Assembly (NCBI RefSeq): GCF_900007165.1
Contig: NZ_CYGY02000009.1
Coordinates: forward strand, 62,001-126,000
DNA: 64,000 bases
Source: Paraburkholderia piptadeniae
GTDB lineage: Bacteria > Pseudomonadota > Gammaproteobacteria > Burkholderiales > Burkholderiaceae
Direction: 5' to 3'
Shown: piece after piece, positions 53,726 through 62,063 of the stretch
How positions within the stretch are numbered: position 1 is the stretch's first letter
How the letters are laid out: every line of letters starts with the position of its first letter
Notes under the pieces: generated by a model
Seen by the model: the letters and a program-made list of their open reading frames with translations, nothing else
Databases searched by the model: none
What the model was told of the DNA's origin: nothing
Made by a program: the position numbers and the translations under genes

Positions 53726-54169
53726 TTATTCCGCGTTCCCGCCGTTGTTGTTGCCCTGATCGTTGCCCGCGCCATACAAGCGCCGGCGGCGCGTGACGAC
53801 CACCGGGCCGTCCGACGACGACCGGTCCGAGGGCGCTTGCGGCGCGCCGCCATACGGCTCGCGCTGTTCGCGCGGCTCGCGATGCTCACGCGCGCCGTGC
53901 GGACCGCGCGCGGCATGTTCGCCATGCGACGGCCGTCCTCCTGCGCGCGGCGCGGGACGCGTGCCCGTGTCGAGCTGGATCGTCGAGATGGCGCGCTTGT
54001 AGATGCCTTGCAGCCCGACGGGCGTGCGCAGCATCACCAGGTACTGATCGAACGACTCGATGCAGCCCGTCAGCCGGATACCGTTGACGAGGTAAATTTC
54101 GACGCGCTTGCGTTCTTTGCGCGCCGCGTTCATGAAGTCGTTTTGCGGATGCGATTCTGCGGGAGGCAT
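53726..54169 (-). CDS. Hfq-like Sm protein with long C-terminal tail
   Basis: Residues 8-66 match Hfq: [40 protein letters not shown] and the Sm2 motif [10 protein letters not shown]. The Sm1 aspartate (D41) and Gln42, the rim Arg/Lys (R17, K18, R20) and Tyr57/Lys58 are kept, but the proximal-face His57 is Arg59, and Phe42 is Tyr43. Residues 67-147 are a Gly/Arg/His-rich disordered tail ([19 protein letters not shown], then [18 protein letters not shown]). At 147 residues it is longer than Hfq (about 80-100). A second, long Hfq is reported in B. cenocepacia. The start has no strong ribosome binding site. It probably binds small RNAs with altered preference. Confidence 0.8.
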   Translation of the reverse strand: MPPAESHPQNDFMNAARKERKRVEIYLVNGIRLTGCIESFDQYLVMLRTPVGLQGIYKRAISTIQLDTGTRPAPRAGGRPSHGEHAARGPHGAREHREPREQREPYGGAPQAPSDRSSSDGPVVVTRRRRLYGAGNDQGNNNGGNAE

Positions 54170-54606
54170 GGACAGTTATGTATAGAAAATCGGTTGTTCG
54201 CCGGGGATTTTACCCGTTGTGGCCGCGGGCCGGCGTGACGGGCGCCAAACGCGAACTGACTGACGCCCACTATAACCACTTGTGAGCGCGGAAGCATCCT
54301 TTAAAGCCCATGTGTAACGTTGAGTTACCAAATCTTGCCCCGCAATGCGCGCCATCCAACGTTCGCGTGCGTCATCGGGCAATGAGCATGCCGCGTGCAA
54401 AGCATGTAACTCAGGGCAAGACCGGAAGGCGGAAAGGTAATAAATGGCCGATGCTCCGGAATAAATCGCATGCCATGAGCGTTCATCAATCAGGCATCGC
54501 ACACAAGGCTGCGGCATTCGCTGCCGGCATCGTGCGATTCCGCATGATTTGTCCATTCAACGCATGGCTGCGTCACGTATGGCGTGGTCCATACAGGAGG
54601 GTCTTC
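54170..54606. other. Intergenic region before the ECF sigma cluster
   Basis: This 437-base gap has no credible gene. It carries a GTAAC-N5-GTTAC dyad at 54314-54328, another GTAAC near 54407, and a weak GGAAT-N17-CGTT element (54458-54483) resembling EcfG-type promoters, recorded only as a possibility. The lipoprotein leader occupies the right end. Confidence 0.4.
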
Positions 54607-54756
54607 ATGAAAGTGTCCAGATTGGTATCTGCAGCATTCGTGATCATTGCGTTAGGGTTTGCTTCGCTGTCGTTGAGCGCGTGTCAGTCCACCGGCGACA
54701 TGAATTCGTCGGGCGCGAGCAACAGCGGCACGAGCGGCAGCAGCGGCGGCTATTGA
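54607..54756 (+). CDS. Tiny lipoprotein, 49 aa
   Basis: The product MKVSRLVSAAFVIIALGFAS is a signal peptide continued by LSLSACQSTGDMNSSGASNS, with a lipobox LSAC and a lipid-modified Cys26; the mature chain of 24 residues is Ser/Gly/Thr-rich. CAGGAGGG just before the ATG is strong. Small lipoproteins of this kind are often regulated by, or act with, an adjacent ECF sigma factor, and the sigma gene starts 28 bases downstream, so a shared promoter is likely. Its role is unknown. Confidence 0.75.
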   Translation: MKVSRLVSAAFVIIALGFASLSLSACQSTGDMNSSGASNSGTSGSSGGY

Positions 54757-54784
54757 TGCGCGCTCGCTTGACGGCTAGCGCCGG

Positions 54785-55324
54785 GTGAAGAAGTTCGAAG
54801 CGGAGGTGATTTCGTGGCTCCCGCAGTTGCGCCGCTACGCGCGCGCACTGACGGGCGACCCGGCTTGGGCGGACGATCTGGTTCAGGATACGGCCGAGCG
54901 CGCGCTCGCGCGATGGAAGGGGTTCCGACCCGACAGCAATCTGCGCGCGTGGCTCCTCACGATCCTGCGCCACCTTTACATCGACCAGTTGCGCGTGCGC
55001 CGCGAGATCGCGGTGGACGACGAAAGCGCGCCGTGGCGCAATCTCGAAGCGCCGCACGGCGAAGTCGACGGGCTGGTGTTGCGCGACGTGCAGCGCGCGC
55101 TTTATTGTCTGCCCGTCGAGCAGCGTGAAGTGATGCTGCTCGTGTGCGTGGAGGAGTTGAGCTATCAGGAGGCGTCGGCCGCGCTCGGCGTGCCGATCGG
55201 CACGGTGATGTCGCGGCTGTCCCGCGCGCGGGAGCATATGAGGGCGCTGTTGACGGAAGGGCCAGTGCAACACAAGTCGCCGTCGCTGAAAGTGGTGAGA
55301 AACGGGGCGGGGAACGGGCAATGA
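54785..55324 (+). CDS. ECF sigma factor
   Basis: The 179-residue product has region 2 (RYARALTGDPAWADDLVQDT, AERALARWKGFRPDSNLRAW, LLTILRHLYIDQLRVRREIA) and region 4 (LRDVQRALYCLPVEQREVML, LVCVEELSYQEASAALGVPI, GTVMSRLSRAREHMRALL) of ECF (group 4) sigma factors, with region 3 absent. It directs RNA polymerase to envelope- or stress-related promoters. The start is a GTG at 54785 with a weak ribosome binding site. Its end overlaps the anti-sigma gene by four bases (ATGA), the usual arrangement for translational coupling with the inhibitor. Confidence 0.93.
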   Translation: MKKFEAEVISWLPQLRRYARALTGDPAWADDLVQDTAERALARWKGFRPDSNLRAWLLTILRHLYIDQLRVRREIAVDDESAPWRNLEAPHGEVDGLVLRDVQRALYCLPVEQREVMLLVCVEELSYQEASAALGVPIGTVMSRLSRAREHMRALLTEGPVQHKSPSLKVVRNGAGNGQ

Positions 55325-56121
55325 ACAACGACGAACATTCGAGCGGTTCGACGGGCGCGCCCGATCTGCGCGCGCTGTCGGCATTCGTCGATAACGAATT
55401 GCCGGAGAGCGAACGCGCGGCCGTGCGCGAGCATCTTGCGAAAGATCCGCAGGCGGCCGCGCAGGTCGCGTCGTGGCGCGCTCAAAAGGCCGCTTTGCAG
55501 GCGCTGTGCGGCGTAAACGAGCGCGAGCGCGAGGAGCCACCGGTGATCGTGCTGCGTGCCCGCGTGCCGTGGTGGCGGCGCGTGGGCATTGCGGCGTGCT
55601 GGGTGATCGCGGGCGCGGGGCTTGCGCTCGCGCTGGGGCCGCTCGTCCCGCATCTGACGGGCGGCAGCAACGGCGACGTCATGTCGTTCGCGAAGCGCGC
55701 GGATATCGCCTACGCCGTCTACACGCCGGAGAGCCGGCATCCCGTCGAAGTCGCCGCGAGCGAGGAAGAGCATCTGATCGCGTGGCTGTCGAAGCGGCTC
55801 AACCGTCATCTGTCCGTGCCTTCGCTGCAGGAATACGGCTATACGCTCGTCGGCGGGCGGCTGCTGCCGGGCGAAGCGGGGCCCGCCGCGCAATTCATGT
55901 ACGAAAGCCAGAGCGGCGCGCGGCTCACGCTCTACGTGACGGGTATTCCTAAGGACGAAACCGCGTTCCGTCTGTTCCGTGACGGCAATCGCCGCACGTT
56001 CTACTGGATCAGCGACCACATGGGCTACGCGCTCTCGGGACCGATCGAGGAAGCCAAGCTGCGGTCCATTGCGATCGAAGTCTGCGGGGAGCTCGGCGGA
56101 CGTCCGGAGGCGTGGCAGTAG
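55321..56121 (+). CDS. Membrane anti-sigma factor
   Basis: The 266-residue product starts with an acidic, Ser-rich segment, then the anti-sigma N-terminal part DLRALSAFVDNELPESERAA, a single membrane helix (residues 88-109, VGIAACWVIAGAGLALALGPLV) and a periplasmic domain of about 155 residues rich in Arg/Glu/His (RHPVEVAASEEEHLIAWLSK, GYTLVGGRLLPGEAGPAAQF). It lacks the zinc HxxxCxxC motif; instead there are single cysteines. It should bind and inhibit the co-transcribed sigma factor and release it on an envelope signal; the signal is unknown. Confidence 0.88.
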   Translation: MNNDEHSSGSTGAPDLRALSAFVDNELPESERAAVREHLAKDPQAAAQVASWRAQKAALQALCGVNEREREEPPVIVLRARVPWWRRVGIAACWVIAGAGLALALGPLVPHLTGGSNGDVMSFAKRADIAYAVYTPESRHPVEVAASEEEHLIAWLSKRLNRHLSVPSLQEYGYTLVGGRLLPGEAGPAAQFMYESQSGARLTLYVTGIPKDETAFRLFRDGNRRTFYWISDHMGYALSGPIEEAKLRSIAIEVCGELGGRPEAWQ

Positions 56122-56387
56122 CGCGCGCCGGGCTTCTCTTCGCTTCGCCTTGTCTGGCCCATATAACCGAAATACCGGGTAACAAAACCGGCCGCGCCGC
56201 AATCCGCGCCCCAGGAATAGCGCCGCACGCGTGTGCGTTTATGTCGTTATGCAGGCGGGTGTTCCGCCGGCTTCGACGGGCGCGAAATAGTGGCTTGTCG
56301 CCTGCCTGCAAGGCGAATCGATGGCGTCTTCACGGCGTCGGCGCGCGACGCGTGCCGCGACACCGCACCGTCGAAGCAGGATCAATC

Positions 56388-56945
56388 ATGCGTACTTTGT
56401 TAGGAATGGGCGCGGCGATGTGCGTATGCGCCAGTTGCGCGGTGCCCACCGCGCAGCCCGTCGCCGCGCAGGAGCAGTTCATCGACAACGCGAGCGACAC
56501 CGTATGTCAGCCCGTCGTGGGCCAGGCGGAAATCGACGGCACGATGCAGCAGATCAGCGGCATCGCGTGCAGGCAGCCGGACGGCACGTGGCAGATCCAG
56601 CAGGGCGACGGCACGGACGCGACCGTCGTCTATCCCGTTCCGGCCTATCCTTACTATGATCCGTGGTATTGGGGACCGCCTGTCGCGATTGGTATCGGCG
56701 GATCGTTCGTGTTCGTCGACCACTTCCATCATTTTCACCACATGCATCACGTGCATTGGGGGCATCCGGGCGGCGGCTTCAACGGGCACGGCGGCTTCGT
56801 CGGACACGGCGGCTTCAACGGACACGGCGGCTTCAACGGACACGGTGGATTCCACGGTGGGGGCGGCATGCACGGCTGGGGCGGCGGATCGCCCACGTGG
56901 GGCGGCATGGGCGGCATGCATGGAGGCGGCGCGCGCGGACGCTGA
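56388..56945 (+). CDS. His/Gly-rich exported protein with tandem GGFxGHG repeats
   Basis: The 185-residue product has a signal peptide (MRTLLGMGAAMCVCASCAVP, likely cut near AVAAQ), a short Gln/Asn/Thr-rich part, Tyr/Pro-rich NVYPVPAYPYYDPWYWGPP, a His cluster (DHFHHFHHMHHVHWGHPGGG) and then tandem six-residue GGFNGHG-type units (residues 128-165). The His and Gly/His repeats are likely to bind metal and to be exposed. No family name fits. It is 267 bases after the anti-sigma gene and could belong to its regulon. The repeat region is a candidate for unequal crossover. Confidence 0.7.
   Translation: MRTLLGMGAAMCVCASCAVPTAQPVAAQEQFIDNASDTVCQPVVGQAEIDGTMQQISGIACRQPDGTWQIQQGDGTDATVVYPVPAYPYYDPWYWGPPVAIGIGGSFVFVDHFHHFHHMHHVHWGHPGGGFNGHGGFVGHGGFNGHGGFNGHGGFHGGGGMHGWGGGSPTWGGMGGMHGGGARGR
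56772..56843 (+). repeat. Four tandem 18-base repeats (GGFNGHG units)
   Basis: Units of 18 bases, beginning GGCGGCTTCAACGGGCAC and differing at two to four positions, encode GGFxGH. Flanking copies are degenerate. The repeat lies inside the gene at 56388. Confidence 0.8.
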
Positions 56946-57054
56946 ACACGCCGTCTCGCGTGCCGCATGGGCGCCGTCTGCCGAATGCCGCCACGAGCAA
57001 CAATAACTCGACGCAGAACTCAACGCAGCATGGCCGACGCCATATGGAGGCGCC

Positions 57055-58635
57055 TTGACACGCACTTTGCCGCCGGACGTTTCCGCCGCGACATTCGATC
57101 GCGCGCTCGCCGCATTTGAAGCGATCGTCGGCGCGACGCAGGTCGCGTCGTCGGCGGCGAGCCTCGCGCCTTATGCCGACCCTTTCGCGCCGGGCACGCT
57201 CGCCGCGTCGTTCGTGCCGTCGGCGGCGCTGCTGCCCGCGAACGTCGACGAGATCCGCGCGATCCTGCGCGTCGCGAACGAATATCGCATTCCGCTGTGG
57301 ACGGTGTCGACGGGGCGCAACTTCGCGTATGGCGGTGCGGCGCCCCGGCTCACGGGATCGGTTGTGCTCGACCTGCAACGGATGAACCGCATTCTCGCCG
57401 TCGACGAGCAACTCGCGTACGCGCTCGTCGAGCCCGGCGTCAGCTACTTCGATCTGCATCACTATTTGCGCGAGCGCGGCTACAGGCTGTGGGTCGATCC
57501 GCCCGCGGCGGGCTGGGGCAGCATCGTCGGCAATACGCTCGAGCGCGGCTTCGGCACGACGGCCTACGGCGATCACGCGGCGACACAGTGCGGGATGGAG
57601 GTCGTGCTCGCGAACGGCGACATCGTGCGCACGGGCATGGGCGGCATCGAGATCGGCACGTCGTGGCAGGCCTTCAGGTACGGCTATGGGCCGTCGTTCG
57701 ATCCGATGTTCATGCAGTCGAACTACGGCATCGTCACGAAGATGGGCGTCTGGCTGATGCCTGCGCCGAGCGCGTATCTGCTGGGCGAAATCCAGTTTCA
57801 GCGCGACGGCGATCTGGAAGCCATCGTCGAGACGCTGAGGCCGCTGCGCCTCGACGGCACGATAGCCAATCATGCCGTGATCGAAGGCGCGTTGCGGCGC
57901 GCGGCGGGCCTCGGGCCGCGTTCGCAGTGGTATCGGGGCAAGGGCGCGATGCCGGAAAGCGCGATCGCGTCGATGACCGACGCGCTGAAGATCGGCCGCT
58001 GGAACCTGCACTATGCGCTGTACGGCGATCGCGACGTGATCGACGCGAAAGAGACGCTCGTGCGCCGCGCGTTCGGCCGCATTCCGGGCGCGCGGACGAT
58101 GTCGAAGGTGTACGACGGCAAAGCGGAGCCCGAAGCGGGCGGCGATCGCAACCTGGCGGGCATTCCGGCGATGACGGCGTTCAGGATGCTCGACTGGCGC
58201 GGCGGCAGCGGCGCGCATGTCGATTTTTCGCCCCTATGTCCGGCGACGGGGCGCGATGCGATGCGCCAGTACACGATGGCGCAGGCGCGCGCGAACGAAT
58301 ACGGCTTCGATTACTACGGCGGCTTCACAGCGGGCGAGCGGCATCTGCATCACATCGCGGCGGCGATCTTCGATCACAGCGACGCACGGCAAAGCGAACA
58401 GGCCGGCGATCTGCTGCGCGCATGGATGAGCGATGCGCACGGCGCGGGCTATGGCGAATACCGCTCGCATCTCGTCTACATGGATTTCGCGGCGGCGCGC
58501 TACAACTTCAACGATGGCGCGCTGCTGCGGCTGTCGGAGACGATCAAGGACACGCTCGATCCCGCGGGCATTCTGTCGCCGGGCAAGCAGGGCATCTGGC
58601 CGAAGGCGTATCGCGACAGGCGCGGTTATACGTGA
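57055..58635 (+). CDS. FAD-linked 4-cresol dehydrogenase / vanillyl-alcohol oxidase family protein
   Basis: This 526-residue flavoprotein has the PCMH FAD-binding domain (LPANVDEIRAILRVANEYRI, PLWTVSTGRNFAYGGAAPR, then ERGFGTTAYGDHAATQCGME) and a C-terminal domain close to the flavoprotein subunit of 4-cresol dehydrogenase: GFDYYGGFTAGERHLHHIAA and NDGALLRLSETIKDTLDPAG. It should oxidise a phenolic or similar substrate, with covalent FAD on a Tyr or His; which residue holds the flavin cannot be told. No cytochrome c subunit (CXXCH) is adjacent. The start is TTG at 57055 after GGAGG. It fits with the downstream exported and acyl-CoA genes as a degradation set, which is inference. Confidence 0.88.
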   Translation: MTRTLPPDVSAATFDRALAAFEAIVGATQVASSAASLAPYADPFAPGTLAASFVPSAALLPANVDEIRAILRVANEYRIPLWTVSTGRNFAYGGAAPRLTGSVVLDLQRMNRILAVDEQLAYALVEPGVSYFDLHHYLRERGYRLWVDPPAAGWGSIVGNTLERGFGTTAYGDHAATQCGMEVVLANGDIVRTGMGGIEIGTSWQAFRYGYGPSFDPMFMQSNYGIVTKMGVWLMPAPSAYLLGEIQFQRDGDLEAIVETLRPLRLDGTIANHAVIEGALRRAAGLGPRSQWYRGKGAMPESAIASMTDALKIGRWNLHYALYGDRDVIDAKETLVRRAFGRIPGARTMSKVYDGKAEPEAGGDRNLAGIPAMTAFRMLDWRGGSGAHVDFSPLCPATGRDAMRQYTMAQARANEYGFDYYGGFTAGERHLHHIAAAIFDHSDARQSEQAGDLLRAWMSDAHGAGYGEYRSHLVYMDFAAARYNFNDGALLRLSETIKDTLDPAGILSPGKQGIWPKAYRDRRGYT

Positions 58636-58680
58636 TTGGCGTGATGACGCCGCATGCAGGGGGAAGGAGGTAGCGTCGAC

Positions 58681-59085
58681 ATGAAACGTCGCACATTCAT
58701 CGCGGCGGGCGCGTGGCTATCGGCGACGGCGGCCTGGGGCGTGCCGTGGCTTCATGCCGATGGCCTGCTTGCCGACATCGCGTTGATCGATACGAGCTTG
58801 CCGGAATCCGCGGCCTTGTCGGCGCATGCGGCACGCGTACGTCTGCCCGCCTTCGACATCAACGACGCGCCGCACGCCGATATCGCTGCGCTGTGGTACG
58901 AAACGCTCGCGCCGCGCGCGGCGCAGGCGGGCGGGCGCCTTACGCTGATCGGCGTCACGCGCGCCGCCGACTTTTTCGTGCTTGCGCGTCTCGCGCTGCA
59001 GCCGGGCGCTGCGCTCACGCGGGCACATGCCTCGATGTCTGCACAGGCGCAGAGCGCGGCCGTCGCCTTCGCGCTCACGACCTGA
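58681..59085 (+). CDS. Exported hypothetical protein with Tat-like leader
   Basis: The 134-residue product begins MKRRTFIAAGAWLSATAAWG, a twin-arginine-like or long Sec leader (R3-R4 then hydrophobic, likely cut near HADGLLA). The rest includes IALIDTSLPESAALSAHAAR, LPAFDINDAPHADIAALWYE and RLTLIGVTRAADFFVLARLA without cysteine or a heme motif. No family is recognised. GGGAAGGAGG precedes the ATG at 58681 and decides the start. It is 45 bases after the flavoprotein gene and could be its partner. Its stop abuts the stop of the opposite-strand DUF1571 gene. Confidence 0.6.
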   Translation: MKRRTFIAAGAWLSATAAWGVPWLHADGLLADIALIDTSLPESAALSAHAARVRLPAFDINDAPHADIAALWYETLAPRAAQAGGRLTLIGVTRAADFFVLARLALQPGAALTRAHASMSAQAQSAAVAFALTT

Positions 59086-60018
59086 TCAGAACTTGTACTC
59101 CGGGTTCTTCGGATCGAACGCCATGTCGTCGAAGGTCTTTGGCGTGATCGTCACGAACACGATGCGCTCGAAGATCTGTCCATCGTTGCCATACGATTCG
59201 ACCATTCTGAAATACGGATGCCGCAGATCCAGCCCGAGCACTTCCTTCTTCGCATAGAACTCGGGCTGGCCCGTCGGCGTCTCGTACGTGAACGCGACGA
59301 CGCGCACGCCGTCGAGCGTCTTCACCTCGATCTGCGCGGGATGCGTGATGCCGGCCTCGGCGAACTTTCTGCCTTCGTCGAGAAACTGCTGCGCGATGAA
59401 TTCGGTGCCGAGATCGCGCACGCGATGATTCGACTGCGCGCGCGCCAGTGATCCGTCGATCGACGTCCACAGCGGCATGATGTTGAACAGGCCGCCGAGG
59501 TGGCCGTACATTTCGTCGCTGCGCCTGGACTCGTCGTAGATGATTTCCTGGCCCGAGTGCGGGCCGCCCGGCAGCCACTTGCTGTAGATGCGCAGCGGAT
59601 CGCGCGTGAGCCGCACGAGCATATGATCGGGCTTGCGCGGCCACACGCCGCGAATGCGCTCCTGGCGCAGCATCGTGAACTCGTACGACGGATAGCCGTT
59701 CGGGCCTTCCTCGATATAACGCGGCACGGTCAACGGATCGATCGATTCGAACAGCGCGACGAGTTGCGCATCGTCCATCTGTTCGAGCGCGCCGCTTTGG
59801 GCGGCGCGACGCAGCCATTTGACCTGCCGTTCGAGCGGCAGCTTCGCGACTTGCGCGGCGGCATCGTTTGCGATCTGCGGGGTATTCGGCGCCAGTGCTG
59901 CTGCCTCGGTCTGCGCGAAGGCCGCGCCCGCCATGCCCACCATCAGCGCGCAGACGAGATGGGCGGCGCGAAGCCGGGTCCAGCGCGAGCGTTTGTTCAC
60001 AAACATCGGTTGATGCAT
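59086..60018 (-). CDS. DUF1571 periplasmic protein
   Basis: The 310-residue product has a long signal region (FVNKRSRWTRLRAAHLVCAL, cut near AFAQ) and the DUF1571 domain with YEFTMLRQERIRGVWPRKPD, HMLVRLTRDPLRIYSKWLP, GGPHSGQEIIYDESRRSDE and a C-terminal VVAFTYETPTGQPEFYAKKE. Members are periplasmic, of lipid-binding-like fold, with unknown function. GGAG lies seven bases before the ATG at 60018; a TTG at 60030 is an alternative. Its stop codon abuts that of the plus-strand gene, and the acyl-CoA synthetase gene ends 81 bases upstream of it on the same strand. Confidence 0.82.
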   Translation of the reverse strand: MHQPMFVNKRSRWTRLRAAHLVCALMVGMAGAAFAQTEAAALAPNTPQIANDAAAQVAKLPLERQVKWLRRAAQSGALEQMDDAQLVALFESIDPLTVPRYIEEGPNGYPSYEFTMLRQERIRGVWPRKPDHMLVRLTRDPLRIYSKWLPGGPHSGQEIIYDESRRSDEMYGHLGGLFNIMPLWTSIDGSLARAQSNHRVRDLGTEFIAQQFLDEGRKFAEAGITHPAQIEVKTLDGVRVVAFTYETPTGQPEFYAKKEVLGLDLRHPYFRMVESYGNDGQIFERIVFVTITPKTFDDMAFDPKNPEYKF

Positions 60019-60098
60019 GCATCGCTCCAAAAAGCGCGGACGGCTTCGTCGCCCCGGCTGCGCGTTCAGACGCGCAAGGGCACGCGTCAGTCAGGCCG

Positions 60099-61955
60099 TC
60101 ACGATGATTTCAGCTTCGCCAGCTCCTGCTCGCGCAGCTCGCGCCGCAGGATCTTGCCGACATTGGTTTGCGGAAGCTCGTCGCGGAACTCGACGACTTT
60201 CGGCACCTTGTAGCCCGTCAGATTCTTGCGGCAGTGCGCGATCACCTGCTCTTCAGTGAGCGACGGATTGCGCCGCACGACGAACACCTTCACGCGCTCG
60301 CCCTGCGCGACATCGGGAATGCCGATCGCGGCCACTTCGCGGACGTCGGGATGCATCGCGATCACGTCCTCGACCTCGTTGGGATAGACGTTGAAACCCG
60401 ACACGAGAATCATGTCCTTCTTGCGGTCGATCAGACGGATGTAGCCGCGCGAATCCATCACGCCGATATCGCCCGTCGCAAGCCAGCCTTCGTCGTCGAG
60501 CACCTTCGCGGTCTCCTCGGGTCGGTTCCAGTAGCCCTTCATCACCTGCGGTCCCTTCACGCACAGCTCGCCCGCCTCGCCGATATTCGCCCAGCTGCCG
60601 TCGTCCTTGCGAAAGCGCACTTGCGTCGACGGCGCGGGCAGGCCGATCGAGCCGTCGAATTCGCGCATGTGCTTCAGATCCACCGGATTCATCGATACGA
60701 TCGGTGAGCATTCCGTGAGCCCGTAGCCTTCGATGATCGGCTTGCCCGTCACTTCGCGAAAACGGTCGGCGACGGCTTTCTGCATCGCCATGCCGCCCGC
60801 CATCGCGAGCTTGAGCTTCGAGAAGTCGCGTCGGCGGAATTCCTCGTCGTCGAGGAACGCGTTGTAAAGCGTATTGACGGCCGTGATGCCCGTGAACGTC
60901 TCGTGGCGCAGGATCTTCATCACGCGCTTCGTATCGCGCGGATTCGCGATCAGGATGTTGCGCCCGCCGAGCCCCATGAAGATCATCGCGTTCACGGTCA
61001 GCGAGTAGATGTGATAGAGCGGCAGCGGCGTGAGCACCGTTTCGATGTCGTCGGTGAGCTGGCTCTCGGCCCATACCTTCGCCTGCAGCAGATTCGCGAC
61101 GACGTTGCGGTGCGTGAGCATCGCGCCTTTCGCGACGCCCGTCGTGCCGCCCGTGTATTGCAGGAACGCGAGGTCCGTGGGCGCGATCTGGACAGGCGTG
61201 AGCGCCCGGCCGTAGCCGGTCGCGAGCGCGTCGAGCAGTTGAACGGCTTGCGGCAGTTCGTACGCGGGCACGAGCTTCTTCACGTGCCTGAGCATGAAGT
61301 TGATCAGCTTGCCCTTCAGGTTCAGGCCGTCCTTCAGCAGATCGCCGAGCGCGGTGACGATCACGTGCTGCACCCGCGTGCCCGCGAGCGAATCCTGAAC
61401 TGTCTTTGCGAAGTTCTCGAACACGACGATCGTCTGCGCGCCGCTGTCCTTCAGCTGATGCGACAGCTCGCGCACCGTGTACAGCGGATTCACGTTGACG
61501 ACGATCGCGCCCGCCTTCAGCACGCCGAAGAGCGCGATCGGATATTGAAACGTGTTCGGCAGCATGATCGCGACGCGCTCGCCGGGCTTCACGCCGATGC
61601 TCTGCAAGTACGAAGCGAAGGCCGTCGCCTTGCGCGCAAGCTCCGCATACGTGAGGCTCTCGCCGACGCTCACATAGGCGACGCGCTCGCGAAAGCGCGT
61701 CGTGCAATCGTCGAAGAACTCGACGAGCGACGCGTACTGCGACGCGTCGATCTCACGCGGCACTTCGGGCGAGTACGACGCGAACCAGATACCGTCCGTG
61801 TTCGGCGCGGCGTGGGCGGAGGAGGGCGCGGCAGGTGGCTGTGTGGATGGCTGCAACGGCGGCTGTGCCGGCGACGGCGACTGGGATTGCGACGGCGACC
61901 CGGACTGCGTTTGCGTCTGCGTCTGCGCGGAATGCGAAGCGGTGGGCTCGGTCAT
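60099..61955 (-). CDS. fadD: Long-chain fatty-acid-CoA ligase
   Basis: FadD activates long-chain fatty acids to acyl-CoA for beta-oxidation. The 618-residue protein has the AMP-binding core QYTGGTTGVAKGAMLTHRNV, the acyl-adenylate motifs YGLTECSPIVSMNPVDLK, and WLATGDIGVMDSRGYIRLID with RKKDMILVSGFNVYPNEVED near the end. It is about 60 residues longer than E. coli FadD because of an N-terminal Gln/Ser/Pro/Ala-rich stretch (SQTQTQTQSGSPSQSQSPSP) encoded by short repeats. AGGAGA precedes the ATG at 61955. It forms a catabolic group with the thiolase and MaoC genes. Confidence 0.94.
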   Translation of the reverse strand: MTEPTASHSAQTQTQTQSGSPSQSQSPSPAQPPLQPSTQPPAAPSSAHAAPNTDGIWFASYSPEVPREIDASQYASLVEFFDDCTTRFRERVAYVSVGESLTYAELARKATAFASYLQSIGVKPGERVAIMLPNTFQYPIALFGVLKAGAIVVNVNPLYTVRELSHQLKDSGAQTIVVFENFAKTVQDSLAGTRVQHVIVTALGDLLKDGLNLKGKLINFMLRHVKKLVPAYELPQAVQLLDALATGYGRALTPVQIAPTDLAFLQYTGGTTGVAKGAMLTHRNVVANLLQAKVWAESQLTDDIETVLTPLPLYHIYSLTVNAMIFMGLGGRNILIANPRDTKRVMKILRHETFTGITAVNTLYNAFLDDEEFRRRDFSKLKLAMAGGMAMQKAVADRFREVTGKPIIEGYGLTECSPIVSMNPVDLKHMREFDGSIGLPAPSTQVRFRKDDGSWANIGEAGELCVKGPQVMKGYWNRPEETAKVLDDEGWLATGDIGVMDSRGYIRLIDRKKDMILVSGFNVYPNEVEDVIAMHPDVREVAAIGIPDVAQGERVKVFVVRRNPSLTEEQVIAHCRKNLTGYKVPKVVEFRDELPQTNVGKILRRELREQELAKLKSS

Positions 61956-62063
61956 GGTGGCGTCTCCTGGGTCTCTGGGCGTCGTTGTGTGCTGGTTGGG
62001 CATGAACCGTTCGGGTTGCCAAAGGTAGCCGGCGATTGGGTGGCAACGGTCGGGAGCGCGATT

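Noticed and set aside
54458..54483. EcfG-type promoter before the ECF cluster
   Set aside because: One -35 base deviates and EcfG is typical of alpha-proteobacteria; it is kept only as a note.
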